Shown here: positions 41,245-49,543 of the stretch, one piece after another
Layout of the letters: every line of letters begins with the position of its first letter
Position numbering within the stretch: position 1 is the stretch's first letter
NCBI RefSeq assembly: GCF_027270315.1
Contig: NZ_CP114413.1
Location: forward strand, 7,812,001-7,876,000
Direction: 5' to 3'
From: Streptomyces cinnabarinus
GTDB taxonomy: Bacteria; Actinomycetota; Actinomycetes; Streptomycetales; Streptomycetaceae
DNA length: 64,000 nucleotides
The notes under the pieces: model-generated
Told to the model about the DNA's origin: nothing
Seen by the model: the letters and a program-made list of their open reading frames with translations, nothing else
Database searches by the model: none
Program-made: the position numbers and the translations under genes

Positions 41245-41907
41245 TCAGCGGACCTCGACCAGGCGGGCGAAGGTGACCACATTGCCCGCGTAGCCGCTCT
41301 GCTTGGAGAAACCGCCGCCACAGGTGATGACCCGCAATTCAGCGGTGCCCTTGGAGGCGTAGACCCGATCGCCGGGGAAGTCGTTCTTCTCGAAGACCTC
41401 GATGCCGTAGATCTCGAAGACGGCCGTCTTTCCGTCCTTGCGCGCCACCTCGACGCGACTTCCCTTCTTCAGGGCGCCGAGCCCGTAGAACACGGCGGGC
41501 CCCTGGCTGTTGTCCACATGCCCCACGACGACCGCGGTGCCCTTCTCGCCGGGCGACACGGCACCGGTGAACCAGCCCGCCAGGTTCGGGTCCTCCGGCG
41601 GCGGCGCGTCGACCCAGCCGTTCGCGTCCAGGCTCACCGGCATCATCGGCGCGTCCACCTGGATCGCCGGGATCCGCACCCGGTCCGGCACGGCGTACGG
41701 CAGCGGGTCGGGGGCGTTCGCGAAGGTGCCGCCCGGCAACCGGCTGTCCGCCGCCGCGGCCGACGCGGGCTGCGGCGGGCCCACGTCGAACTCCCCCGAA
41801 CCATTCCGAATGAGCGCGAGGCCGGTCAGCAGAACAAGCGCTATCACGCCCCAAGGAGCGCGCTTCTTCCGCCGCTCCTCCTCTTCGGCCAGCTCGGACC
41901 CAATCAT
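41245..41907 (-). CDS. Class F sortase
   Basis: A 220-residue membrane-anchored sortase. ATG 41907 has GAGGGG about 7 bp upstream. A basic cytoplasmic N-terminus (EEEERRKKR) is followed by a single membrane helix at about residues 18-34. The catalytic domain has VVVGHVDN (His, about residue 126) and the Cys in VITCGGGFSK (about residue 196). The usual LPxTG-type sorting partners are not in the window. Two small exported proteins with C-terminal membrane helices are encoded just beyond it and are the obvious candidates to be related to its job, although they lack a sorting motif. A 342-bp gap separates it from the first of them. Confidence 0.85.
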   Translation of the reverse strand: MIGSELAEEEERRKKRAPWGVIALVLLTGLALIRNGSGEFDVGPPQPASAAAADSRLPGGTFANAPDPLPYAVPDRVRIPAIQVDAPMMPVSLDANGWVDAPPPEDPNLAGWFTGAVSPGEKGTAVVVGHVDNSQGPAVFYGLGALKKGSRVEVARKDGKTAVFEIYGIEVFEKNDFPGDRVYASKGTAELRVITCGGGFSKQSGYAGNVVTFARLVEVR

Positions 41908-42249
41908 TCTTTTCCCCTCTCGACGCGGCCGTCGCCCCGTCATTCGCGCATACGGGAACGCTAAGCGCCGTGCGCGGAACCGGCGACGGGTGCGACTGCG
42001 AACGGGTGGCCCGGACTCCGTTCGGCAATCCTTGGTGCGCCATCCGAGTTGCCGTGACCAGGAAATTTCTGACGGTCCGTGACCTGCGGCAATATCCGAT
42101 TGTGCGGTTTTCCTTCGGCGTGTCCGCTCACCAGGACGGACCATTCTCGAAATGCGGCCCTGTGCTGGGCATCTGAGGGTTTTTCTGGGAGGCGCTTTCT
42201 CGCCGATCGACCGGGGACCGTTCCCGGGGCGTCTTCCGCGGAGGATCAG
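41908..42249. promoter_or_regulatory. 342-bp divergent intergenic region, sortase / secreted protein
   Basis: No gene seen. It must hold the promoters of both flanking genes. The only structured element I can point to is the imperfect palindrome copy 3 (42070-42082); the right part is locally AT-richer (around 42060-42150), as expected for promoter DNA, but I could not fix -10/-35 boxes. Confidence 0.4.
42070..42082. repeat. TGACGGTCCGTGA, one-mismatch copy 3 of the 13-bp palindrome
   Basis: Differs from the copies at 2931 and 40271 only in the last arm (GTGA for GTCA). It lies 163 bp upstream of the sortase start and 168 bp upstream of the secreted-protein start. Confidence 0.4.
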
Positions 42250-42735
42250 ATGCGTAACTCTCGTGCCCTGGCGGTGTCAGCGGCGGCGGTGGCCGCCCTC
42301 GGGCTCGCCGCCCCGGCGGCCGTCGCGTGGGACACCCCCAGCAATATCGTCGCCCTGCCCAGCGTCATCGCCCGCGGCGGCCAGCTGACCATCACCGTCG
42401 ACGGCTGCCGGAACGGCGGCACCGCGACCTCCAACGCCTTCCCCTCGACCTCGCTGTCGCCCATCCACGGCGCCAACGAGACCTCGAAGGGCACGGCGAC
42501 GATCAACTCCAACGCGCGCCCCGGCACGCACGACATCACCGTCACCTGCGACGGCAAGACCCTGACCCGCCCGGCCGCCTTCACCGTCATCGGCGGTGTG
42601 CAGGGCGGTATCGGCGGCAGCTCCACCTCCGGGGCCACGCCGACCGACATCGCCATCGGCGGCGGTCTGGTGGCCGCCGCGGTCGTCGGTGGCGGGCTGT
42701 TCTGGATGCGCCGCCGGTCCGAGAAGCGGATCTGA
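42250..42735 (+). CDS. Exported protein with C-terminal membrane anchor, paralogue 1
   Basis: A 161-residue protein with a Sec signal (MRNSRALAVSAAAVAALGLA, cut after AVAW or AVA), an Ig-like beta domain of about 90 residues containing two Cys (in VDGCRNGG and VTCDG) that may pair, a Gly/Ser linker, and a C-terminal helix ending in RRRSEKRI. That tail resembles a sortase substrate stop-transfer, but no LPxTG/LAxTG is present. Its layout matches the protein encoded at 42862-43395, so the two are paralogues around a class F sortase. GAGGATCAG supplies the ribosome site. A strong bidirectional terminator follows. Confidence 0.75.
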   Translation: MRNSRALAVSAAAVAALGLAAPAAVAWDTPSNIVALPSVIARGGQLTITVDGCRNGGTATSNAFPSTSLSPIHGANETSKGTATINSNARPGTHDITVTCDGKTLTRPAAFTVIGGVQGGIGGSSTSGATPTDIAIGGGLVAAAVVGGGLFWMRRRSEKRI

Positions 42736-42794
42736 TCCGCCGCTCCGTCCGGAGCTGATTCCGGCGCTCTTCGGGGATCGCACGTCAACGAAGA

Positions 42795-42842
42795 AGGCCT
42801 TCGCCCCGGCCCCCCCTCGCGGGGGGACCGGGGCGAAGGCCT
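42795..42842. terminator. Strong bidirectional terminator between the two paralogous exported-protein genes
   Basis: A long near-perfect inverted repeat: AGGCCTTCGCCCCGG on the left (42795-42809) and its complement CCGGGGCGAAGGCCT on the right (42828-42842), with a C-rich/G-rich inner stem. It serves both convergent genes. Confidence 0.85.
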
Positions 42843-42861
42843 GTGCGCGCGGCGGCGGGGG

Positions 42862-43395
42862 TCAGCTGCTCTCCTCCGAGGTGCGCTTGCGGGAGAGGCG
42901 GTAGGCCGCCCCGATCGAGCCCGCGATGAGCAGGGCACCGAGACCGATCTCCTTGAGGTCGAACCCGGCGACGCTGCCGCCCTCACCGGCGTGCACTCCG
43001 CGCGGCGGGACGAGCGGCTGCGGGATCGGGTGGCCGGTGGGCCGGCCGCCGGCGATGGTCAGATCCGTGGATCCGCCGGCGCCGTCACAGGTGAACATGA
43101 CCTTGTACATCGCCCCCGGCTTGGCGTCCCAGTCCACGACGGCCGTCGCGTGCGACTGGCCCGGCGGGATGGTGACCGTGTCGAAGACCGCGGAGTTGAC
43201 CGTGGCGGGTCCCTTGCAGCCGCCGTCCCGTTCGATCCGCAGGGTGACCTGGCCGCCCGCCGCGATGGTGGACGGCAGGACGCTGAAGCCGAACGGCGTG
43301 ATGTTGTCCTCGCCCTTCGCCTGGGCGGCGGGCGCGGTGAAGGTCAGGGCCGTCAGGCCCAGCAGTGCGGCCGAAGCGACGCGTATCGCGCGCAT
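42862..43395 (-). CDS. Exported protein with C-terminal membrane anchor, paralogue 2
   Basis: A 177-residue protein. ATG 43395 has GGAGGAA 6 bp upstream. It has a Sec signal (MRAIRVASAALLGLTALTF, cut near AQAK), a beta-sandwich-like domain with SVLPSTIAAGGQVTLRIERD and two Cys (DGGCKG, FTCDG) in positions like paralogue 1, a Pro/Gly linker, and a C-terminal helix (GALLIAGSIGAAYRL) ending SRKRTSEESS. It lacks a recognisable sorting motif. With paralogue 1 it forms a convergent pair sharing the terminator. Its surface role is unknown. Confidence 0.75.
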   Translation of the reverse strand: MRAIRVASAALLGLTALTFTAPAAQAKGEDNITPFGFSVLPSTIAAGGQVTLRIERDGGCKGPATVNSAVFDTVTIPPGQSHATAVVDWDAKPGAMYKVMFTCDGAGGSTDLTIAGGRPTGHPIPQPLVPPRGVHAGEGGSVAGFDLKEIGLGALLIAGSIGAAYRLSRKRTSEESS

Positions 43396-43619
43396 GGTGG
43401 TTCCTCCGGGTCCCCGAGGAGCAGCTGCGGACCTTTTCCGCTTGCGCCAGAAATGCACCTCGATGATCGAAACGCTAGGAAGGTGCGCACATCTGCGCGA
43501 ACGCAGTCGTACGAATGGGGCAAGCGTGTGGGCCGCTCAGGGGACAGGTGTTCCCGCGACCGGGGGACGGCGACGGTGTGTCGCCCCCGCCCCCGGCGTG
43601 CCGCCCGGGTGAGCCGCCG

Positions 43620-44384
43620 TCAGCCCTTGGCGTCCGGGAAGAGGTTCAGGAACGGTTCCGCGGACGCCGTGACGCCTCGGCTGTAGGGCGCATCGAAGTC
43701 CCAGATGAGGAAGAGCAGGAAGGCGATCAGCGCGGAGAACAGCCCGGCGAGGATCAGCTCGCGGGGTGTTCGCCGGATCTGGAGGGCGAGGATCATCCCG
43801 ATGGTGATCACGGCCCCGGCGATCAGCCCGAACCACACCACCCCCGGCATGGTCTCCCCGGTCGCGCCGGCGCGGGCGTTGCGTGCCTGGTCGGCGGCGG
43901 CGACCTGGTCGACGATCGGCTGGTAGGCCTGGGCCTCGAAGTCGGTGCGCGGTTCGTAGTCGGTGACGTCCTCCCGGACGCGCTGGAGCAGCTCGGCGCC
44001 CCGGTCGGTCACCTCGCTGCGGTCGGCCATTGTCTTCCACTCGACGGTGACGACGTGTCCGACATAGGCGTTGACATCCTCCCGAATACGGTCACGCACC
44101 TCGGGCGGATACACGCGGACCCGCTCGGAGACCTCGTGCAGGGCGATCGCCTCGGCTTGGACGTGGTCCTCGGCCGCGCTGCGTCCCTCCCACACACCCG
44201 CGATGGCCAGGCCCAGCACGATGGCGTAGACGACACCGATCCACATCGTCATGTACTCGATGACGTCCGGCGTCTCGGAGGGGTCCTCGTCGTCCGCCGC
44301 CGTGCGATGACGGACGAACGTGATGATGATCACCACGACGCAGGCGGCCACCATCGCGAGGGTGAGAACAAGCCATTCCGGCAA
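43620..44384 (-). CDS. DUF4239 (bestrophin-like) membrane protein
   Basis: A 254-residue membrane protein starting at TTG 44384, which has GGAGG 7 bp upstream and begins LPEWLVLTLAMVAACVVVII; no ATG or GTG is as well placed. Membrane helices lie at about residues 5-23, 48-68, 190-210 and 217-235. Between them is a charged helical domain (EAIALHEVSERVRVYPPE ... RREDVTDYEP). This matches DUF4239, a family sometimes called bestrophin-like; no transport activity is proven for the bacterial members as far as I know. The proline-rich protein gene lies 16 bp upstream on the same strand, so they form an operon. Confidence 0.75.
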   Translation of the reverse strand: MPEWLVLTLAMVAACVVVIIITFVRHRTAADDEDPSETPDVIEYMTMWIGVVYAIVLGLAIAGVWEGRSAAEDHVQAEAIALHEVSERVRVYPPEVRDRIREDVNAYVGHVVTVEWKTMADRSEVTDRGAELLQRVREDVTDYEPRTDFEAQAYQPIVDQVAAADQARNARAGATGETMPGVVWFGLIAGAVITIGMILALQIRRTPRELILAGLFSALIAFLLFLIWDFDAPYSRGVTASAEPFLNLFPDAKG

Positions 44385-44400
44385 GGGATGCCTCCAGGGA

Positions 44401-45015
44401 TCAGCGCGGGCGCAGCGCGGCGACGGCGACGATCGCGGGCGCGGCGATGAGCAGGACGAAGGTGAGGGGCGCGGTGGCACCGCGGCTGGGCGGCCGCTTG
44501 GGCGCGGGGCGGTGGCGCGGGTAGTGCACCGGGGCCACGGAAGGACGCGGGGCGGGCTCGGCCGACGGCGTCGGGGTCGGCTCGGGGCTCGGCGGCGGTG
44601 GGGTGGGTGCGGGGGGCGGGGCCTGCTGCGGGCGGGGCGCCGCGGGCGCGGGGGCCGGGGGCGGCGGTTTCGGGGTCGGGGTGGGGGGCGGTGGTGGTGT
44701 CGGCCTGGGCCGCTCGGGGGTGGGCTTCGGGGGCGGTTTCGGGGTGGGCTTCGGCGGTTCGGGTGGGGGCGTCGGGGTCGGGCAGGGCGTGGGGGGAGGC
44801 GGGGGTGGCGTCGGTGGCGGGCACGAAGGGGGAGTGAGCCAGGTGGCGCTCCCGGCGACCGCCACCGCCTCGGTGCCGCCCGGCCCGGTCGAGGCGTACG
44901 CGCAGGCGTCGGCCGCGGCCGGGGCGGCCGGTGCCCCCACGAGCAGCCAGCTCAGGGCCAGCAGTGCCAATACCCGGGCGGCGAGGGCGGAATGGGTCGA
45001 TTCGGGTCCATGCAC
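44401..45015 (-). CDS. Exported proline-rich protein with C-terminal membrane helix
   Basis: A 204-residue protein starting at GTG 45015 (no better start is visible). A signal peptide covers about residues 8-35 (ALLALSWLLVGAPAAPAAA), followed by a short Cys-bearing segment (DACAYAST ... PPSCPPP). About 105 residues are then almost entirely Pro, Thr, Lys and Pro-x repeats. A C-terminal helix (TFVLLIAAPAIVAVAAL) ends RPR. It is probably a wall-spanning stalk held in the membrane. It is transcribed with the DUF4239 gene 16 bp downstream. Part of the Pro-rich region is low complexity, so the reading frame rests on the signal peptide and the tail helix. Confidence 0.65.
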   Translation of the reverse strand: MHGPESTHSALAARVLALLALSWLLVGAPAAPAAADACAYASTGPGGTEAVAVAGSATWLTPPSCPPPTPPPPPPTPCPTPTPPPEPPKPTPKPPPKPTPERPRPTPPPPPTPTPKPPPPAPAPAAPRPQQAPPPAPTPPPPSPEPTPTPSAEPAPRPSVAPVHYPRHRPAPKRPPSRGATAPLTFVLLIAAPAIVAVAALRPR

Positions 45016-45286
45016 GACTCAGGATCCTGAGGTCCGCCGACGGTCCAGAATCCTTTCTGCTCGGGTGGATTGCCCCGAATGAGGGACAGCGGCGGCGGGC
45101 GGTTTGATGGGCGGCCCACCGGGCGCCCGCCGCCCCGGTCACCTGTGCGAGTGGCGGGAGTGATCACAGGTTTTGGAAAGAAATTTGCGCCGCGATTGAA
45201 CACGACCATGGTCCGGCTGCGTACCCAATGCTGTGCGGCGGCGCAGCAGGGCGCTGCAACACCCTTGTGATTATGGGGAGTTGAAG

Positions 45287-46252
45287 ATGAAGACCTCGTG
45301 GCGGAGCGCCTCGCTCGTGGTGAGCGCCGTGGCCGTGCTGGCGCTGACGACGGCGTGCGGTCAGGAGACCACCCCGCCGGCGAGCAGCCAGAACGTCGGT
45401 GCGACGGCCGCGGCCGGGGATTACGGATCCGCCGGTACGGGCCTGGGCACGGGCGCCGAATCCGGTACCGCCGGAGCGGGTGCGGCCGGGGCCGGGGCCG
45501 GGACCCAGGCGACCGCGGCCGGCGAACTTTCCGTGTCCACCAACGCCGAGCTGGGCAAGGTGCTGACCGACAGTGCCGGGCTCACCCTCTACCGCTTCGA
45601 CAAGGACACCGCGGAACCGCCGAAGACCAACTGTGACGGCGACTGCGCCACGGCCTGGCCGCCGGTTCCCGCGGACGACGCCAGCGCCGGCGCCGGAGTT
45701 GACGAGTCGGAGCTCGGCGAGGTCACCCGCGCCGACGGCACCAAGCAGCTGACCATCGGCGGCTGGCCCGCGTACCGCTATGCCAAGGACGTCAACGCCG
45801 GTGACACCAAGGGACAGGGTGTGGGCGGCACTTGGTACGCGCTGGCCCCCGACGGCAAGAAGGCCAAGGCGGCCGCCGATCTGCCCGGCCTGTCCACCCG
45901 CAAGGACCCCAAGCTCGGTGAGATCGTCGTCGACAAGAACGGCATGACGGTCTACCGCTTCATGAAGGACGAGGCCTGGCCGGAGCCGGTCTCCAACTGC
46001 ACCGGTGCCTGCCTGGAGAAGTGGCCGGTGGTCGCGCCGGTGGCGAACAACGACACCAAGGGCGTGCAGAAGAAGGGCCTGATGAGCTTCACCCGCTCCG
46101 ACGGCGCCAAGCAGCAGACCGTCAACTGCTGGCCCATCTACACCTTCGCCGGTGACAAGGCCCCCGGCGACACGAACGGTCAGGGCGTCGGCGGCACCTG
46201 GTACGCCGTGGCCCCCGACGGAAAGCCGATCGGCGCGCCGGAAGAGGAGTAG
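45287..46252 (+). CDS. SCO0930-family secreted repeat lipoprotein
   Basis: A 321-residue lipoprotein starting at ATG 45287, with GGGGAG 6 bp upstream. The signal ends LTTAC (Cys about 25), followed by an Ala/Gly/Thr-rich linker. Two tandem modules of the 'secreted repeat' (PF03640) type follow. Each has LYRF or VYRF-KD, a CxGxC (CDGDC, CTGAC), W-PP or KWP, then GWPAYRYAKD or CWPIYTFAGD and GQGVGGTWYA-APDGK. I recall the family under the name SCO0930. Function unknown. It is anchored outside the membrane. A strong terminator follows. Confidence 0.88.
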   Translation: MKTSWRSASLVVSAVAVLALTTACGQETTPPASSQNVGATAAAGDYGSAGTGLGTGAESGTAGAGAAGAGAGTQATAAGELSVSTNAELGKVLTDSAGLTLYRFDKDTAEPPKTNCDGDCATAWPPVPADDASAGAGVDESELGEVTRADGTKQLTIGGWPAYRYAKDVNAGDTKGQGVGGTWYALAPDGKKAKAAADLPGLSTRKDPKLGEIVVDKNGMTVYRFMKDEAWPEPVSNCTGACLEKWPVVAPVANNDTKGVQKKGLMSFTRSDGAKQQTVNCWPIYTFAGDKAPGDTNGQGVGGTWYAVAPDGKPIGAPEEE

Positions 46253-46564
46253 GAGGCGAGAGCTCGACGAGTGCAGGGCGAACGGTCAGCGCGCTGAACC
46301 ACAGGTCCACCCCTTCCGCACCGCAACGGAGGGGGTGGACCTGTGTGTTGGACCGGACCGGCCGTCGTCCCCCTTTCCCATGATTCGGAACTCTGTGGAA
46401 TGCTTCGGATGCATTTCGTAACCGGAATCCCGTCTCGTGAATTCGGCACGTGCCGCAGGCAGTGACCGGGAACGGATGGTCAATTTCCGTTTCGGCTCGC
46501 CCCTTTGGCGGGCGATCAGTAGCCTCAGCTCGAACACTGGATCGCCTGAGCCTTGGAGAGGTAG
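46253..46564. promoter_or_regulatory. 312-bp intergenic region: terminator, then promoter of the methyltransferase gene
   Basis: The left part holds the terminator of the lipoprotein gene (46301-46344). The right part (about 46380-46560) is less GC-rich and should carry the promoter for the methyltransferase and GGDEF-EAL genes; GATCAGTAGCCT near 46519 includes TAGCCT as a possible -10. No further gene seen. Confidence 0.5.
46301..46344 (+). terminator. Terminator hairpin after the SCO0930-like gene
   Basis: ACAGGTCCACCCCTTCCG (46301-46318) pairs with CGGAGGGGGTGGACCTGT (46327-46344) except for one G-T pair, leaving an 8-nt loop. Confidence 0.8.
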
Positions 46565-47377
46565 ATGGAGCGTCCCGCGTGGGCCCCACGGAGCATCGAC
46601 ATCTCGGTGCCGAGCGTCTCGCGAATCTACGACTACTACCTGGGCGGTTCGCACAACTTCGAGGTCGACCGGGAAGCCGCCCGCCGGGCCATGGAGTTCC
46701 TGCCGGGACTGCCCAAGGTGATGCAGGCGAACCGGGCGTTCATGCGCCGCGCCGTGCGCTACGCCGCCGCCGAGGGCATCACCCAGTTCCTCGACATCGG
46801 CTCGGGCATCCCCACCTTCGGCAATGTCCATGAGGTGGCGCGGGCCGCCAGCCCCGAGGCGCGGGTGGTCTACGTCGACCACGACCCGGTCGCCGTCGCG
46901 CACAGCGAGGCGGTGCTGGACGGCGACGAGCGCACCGGCGTCGTCGCGGCCGATCTGCGCAAGCCGCACGAGATCCTGGCGAGCCCCCAGGTGGAGCGGC
47001 TTCTCGACCTGAACCGTCCGGTGGCCCTGCTGCTCGTTGCCATACTGCACTTCGTGGAAGACGCGGACGACCCGTATACGGCGGTGGCCGAGCTGCGCGA
47101 CGCGCTCGCGCCCGGCAGCCTGCTGATCCTCACCCATGCCTCGTACGAGGGAATCCCGCTTCCCGCGGAGCGGGCCGAGGGCACGGTGGGCGTATACAAG
47201 GACATTCGCAACCCGCTGATCATGCGCTCGCGCGAGGAGATCGCGCGGTTCTTCGAGGGGTACGACATGGTGGAACCCGGACTGGTGTCGATGCCGCGGT
47301 GGCGGCCGGACACCGCACCGGAGGAGGAGGATCCATGGGCCTTCTCCGGGTTCGCGGGCGTGGGGCGTACGGCGTGA
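46565..47377 (+). CDS. SAM-dependent methyltransferase, Methyltransf_19 (DUF574) family
   Basis: A 270-residue protein starting MERPAWAPRSIDISVPSVSR. The early IYDYYLGGSHNFEVDREAA near residues 22-40 is the signature of this actinobacterial family. SAM-binding motif I is QFLDIGSGIPTFGN near residue 77, and VVYVDHDPVAV near residue 101 is motif II. The family is strongly expanded in Streptomyces, and members are usually of unknown substrate. Its last 43 bp overlap the start of the GGDEF-EAL gene (whose ATG is preceded by GGAGGAGGA inside this gene), so translation of the two is coupled. Confidence 0.85.
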   Translation: MERPAWAPRSIDISVPSVSRIYDYYLGGSHNFEVDREAARRAMEFLPGLPKVMQANRAFMRRAVRYAAAEGITQFLDIGSGIPTFGNVHEVARAASPEARVVYVDHDPVAVAHSEAVLDGDERTGVVAADLRKPHEILASPQVERLLDLNRPVALLLVAILHFVEDADDPYTAVAELRDALAPGSLLILTHASYEGIPLPAERAEGTVGVYKDIRNPLIMRSREEIARFFEGYDMVEPGLVSMPRWRPDTAPEEEDPWAFSGFAGVGRTA

Positions 47378-49509
47378 GCGCGGAGCCGGACGGGCCGGAG
47401 GACAGACTGCGCCGGTTCGCGACGATCTGGAGCCGGGCCGTGTTCCCGGTGACCTCCACCTCGTCGACCCGGCCGGAGTTCGAGCAACAACTGCTGCCGC
47501 TCGCCCGCCGGTTGAGCCAGGGCCTGCTGGCCAGGGCCTTCGACGCGGAGGAGGCGCGCGCGGTGGGCGCCGCCCTGGTGGGCGCGCACTGCACCGACCC
47601 GGAGGCACTCAGCCGCAGCCTGGACTGCGTCGACGCCTACTTGGTGCTGTACTGCGGCGACGGCAGCGCCCAGGAGGACCTGCGGGCCCGCAGCGGCCGG
47701 CTCCAGCACGCCATGGCGGCCGGGTTCGCCCAGGCGCTGCGCGAACGGACGCTGGCCGAGCAGGAGGCGATCTCCGCGGCGGCCCTGGCGGCCCAGGGCG
47801 TGGTGGCACAGGCGCTGCACGCCAGCGAGGCCCGCTTCCGCGCGGTGTTCGAGGGCGCCGCCATAGGAATCGGCATCGCCGACCTGGCGGGCAACATACT
47901 GCAGGTCAACGGCGCCCTGGTGCGCATGTTCGGCGGCGCGGAGCAACTGGTGCGCGGCCGCAACGTCATGGAGTGGACGCACCCCGAGGACGCGCCGCAG
48001 GTCTGGAAGCTCTACGAGGAGCTGGTGCGCGGCGAGCGCGAGCACTACCACGTGGAGAAGGCGTTCTACCGCCCCGACGGAACGGTCCTGTGGACCAACC
48101 TCACCGTCTCCCTGCTGCGCGACGCCGACGGCAACCCCGAGTACCAGCTGGCCCTCATGGAGGACACCACCGAGCGGCGGCTGCTCAACCTCCGGCTGCG
48201 CTACGAGGCCACTCATGACGCGCTCACCGGGCTGCCCAACCGCACGCTGTTCTTCGAGCGCCTGGAGAAGGCGCTGGGCGCGGGGGAGGGCCAGCGGTTC
48301 GGGCTGTGCTATCTCGACCTCGACGGCTTCAAGACCATCAACGACAGCCTCGGGCACGCGGCCGGTGACCGGCTGCTGGTGGAGGTCGCCGACCGGCTCC
48401 AGTCCTGCGCGACCGCGCCCGGCGAGATGGTCGCCCGGCTCGGCGGCGACGAGTTCGTCGCGCTGACCACCGGCCCCGACACCGAGCGGGAGGTCGACGA
48501 GCTGGCCGCCCGGATCATGAACGCGCTGGTCGCCCCGATCACCGTCGAGGGCCGGGCGCTGACCGTGCGCGGCAGCATCGGCATCGTGGAGGGCCCGGCG
48601 GGTGAGCGCGGCCCGGCGGAGGTGCTGCGCAGCGCCGACATCACGATGTACCGGGCCAAGTCGGCGGGCGGCAACCGCTTCGAGCTGGCCGACCCGGAGG
48701 CCGACGCCCGCGCGATCACCCGGCACGGGCTGACCACGGCGCTGCCGACCGCCCTGGACCGGGGCGAGTTCTTCATCGAGTACCAGCCGCTGGTCCACCT
48801 CGGTGACGGCGGCGTACGCGGCGCCGAGGCGCTGGTGCGCTGGCTGCACCCGCAGCACGGCGTCCTCGGCCCGGACCGGTTCATCCCGCTCGCCGAGCAC
48901 ACGGGCCTGATCGTTCCGCTCGGCCGCTGGGTGCTGGAGCAGTCGGTGCGCCAGGCCCGGGACTGGCGCGAGCGGCACGCGGACGCGGGCCCCATGCGCA
49001 TCAACGTCAACCTCTCGCCGTGCCAGCTCACCCACCCCGGACTGGTGCAGGACACGGTCGAGATCCTGGAGCGCGCGGGGGTGGACCCCGACGCGCTGTG
49101 CCTCGAAGTCACCGAGTCGGCGCTGATCGGCGCCGACGACGACCTGCTCAAGCCGCTGCGCCGACTGGCCGAGATGGGCGTCGACATCGCCCTGGACGAC
49201 TTCGGCACCGGCTACTCCAACCTCGCCAACCTGCGCCGCCTGCCGGTGAGCGTCCTCAAGCTGGACCGATCCTTCACCCAGAGCATGCAGCAGTTCCCGG
49301 CGGACCCCGTCGACCTCAAGATCGTCGAGGGGATCGTTTCGCTCGCCCACAGCCTGAACCTCGCGGTCACCGTCGAAGGCGTCGAAACCGGAGCCCAGGC
49401 CGAGCAACTCCGCATACTCGGCTGCGACACGGCCCAGGGCTGGTACTACGCCCGCCCGGGCCCACCGGAGCGCCTGCACGAGCTGGCGCTGGTGGACGCA
49501 ACGGGCTGA
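47335..49509 (+). CDS. PAS-GGDEF-EAL protein (cyclic-di-GMP synthesis and breakdown)
   Basis: A 724-residue cytoplasmic protein. I chose ATG 47335 because GGAGGAGGA lies 5 bp upstream; GTG 47374 is the alternative. An unrecognised N-terminal region (about 1-150) contains two helical segments, then a PAS domain (about 165-285). GGDEF follows (about 290-455), with HDALTGLPNRTLFFERL and intact RLGGDEF. EAL (about 465-720) has intact GAEALVRW, NVNLSP, LEVTES, DDFGTGYSNL and EGVET. There is no RxxD inhibitory site before GGDEF (the matching residues are APGE). Both active sites look complete, so it could make and degrade c-di-GMP, the Streptomyces developmental signal acting through BldD. It overlaps the methyltransferase gene. 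Confidence 0.9.
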   Translation: MGLLRVRGRGAYGVSAEPDGPEDRLRRFATIWSRAVFPVTSTSSTRPEFEQQLLPLARRLSQGLLARAFDAEEARAVGAALVGAHCTDPEALSRSLDCVDAYLVLYCGDGSAQEDLRARSGRLQHAMAAGFAQALRERTLAEQEAISAAALAAQGVVAQALHASEARFRAVFEGAAIGIGIADLAGNILQVNGALVRMFGGAEQLVRGRNVMEWTHPEDAPQVWKLYEELVRGEREHYHVEKAFYRPDGTVLWTNLTVSLLRDADGNPEYQLALMEDTTERRLLNLRLRYEATHDALTGLPNRTLFFERLEKALGAGEGQRFGLCYLDLDGFKTINDSLGHAAGDRLLVEVADRLQSCATAPGEMVARLGGDEFVALTTGPDTEREVDELAARIMNALVAPITVEGRALTVRGSIGIVEGPAGERGPAEVLRSADITMYRAKSAGGNRFELADPEADARAITRHGLTTALPTALDRGEFFIEYQPLVHLGDGGVRGAEALVRWLHPQHGVLGPDRFIPLAEHTGLIVPLGRWVLEQSVRQARDWRERHADAGPMRINVNLSPCQLTHPGLVQDTVEILERAGVDPDALCLEVTESALIGADDDLLKPLRRLAEMGVDIALDDFGTGYSNLANLRRLPVSVLKLDRSFTQSMQQFPADPVDLKIVEGIVSLAHSLNLAVTVEGVETGAQAEQLRILGCDTAQGWYYARPGPPERLHELALVDATG

Positions 49510-49543
49510 GCTGCCACGGTCGTACGGGAGTCCGGTGCGGGCT

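Noticed and set aside
42250..42735. Calling the exported paralogue a chaplin or an LPxTG sortase substrate
   Set aside because: There is no chaplin domain and no LPxTG/LAxTG motif before the C-terminal helix.
44560..44840. Low-complexity GC repeats (Gly-rich on plus, Pro-rich on minus) that might be a satellite or PE/PGRS-like gene
   Set aside because: The minus-strand frame has a signal peptide and C-terminal membrane helix and fits one gene; the Gly-rich plus-strand frame is its mirror.
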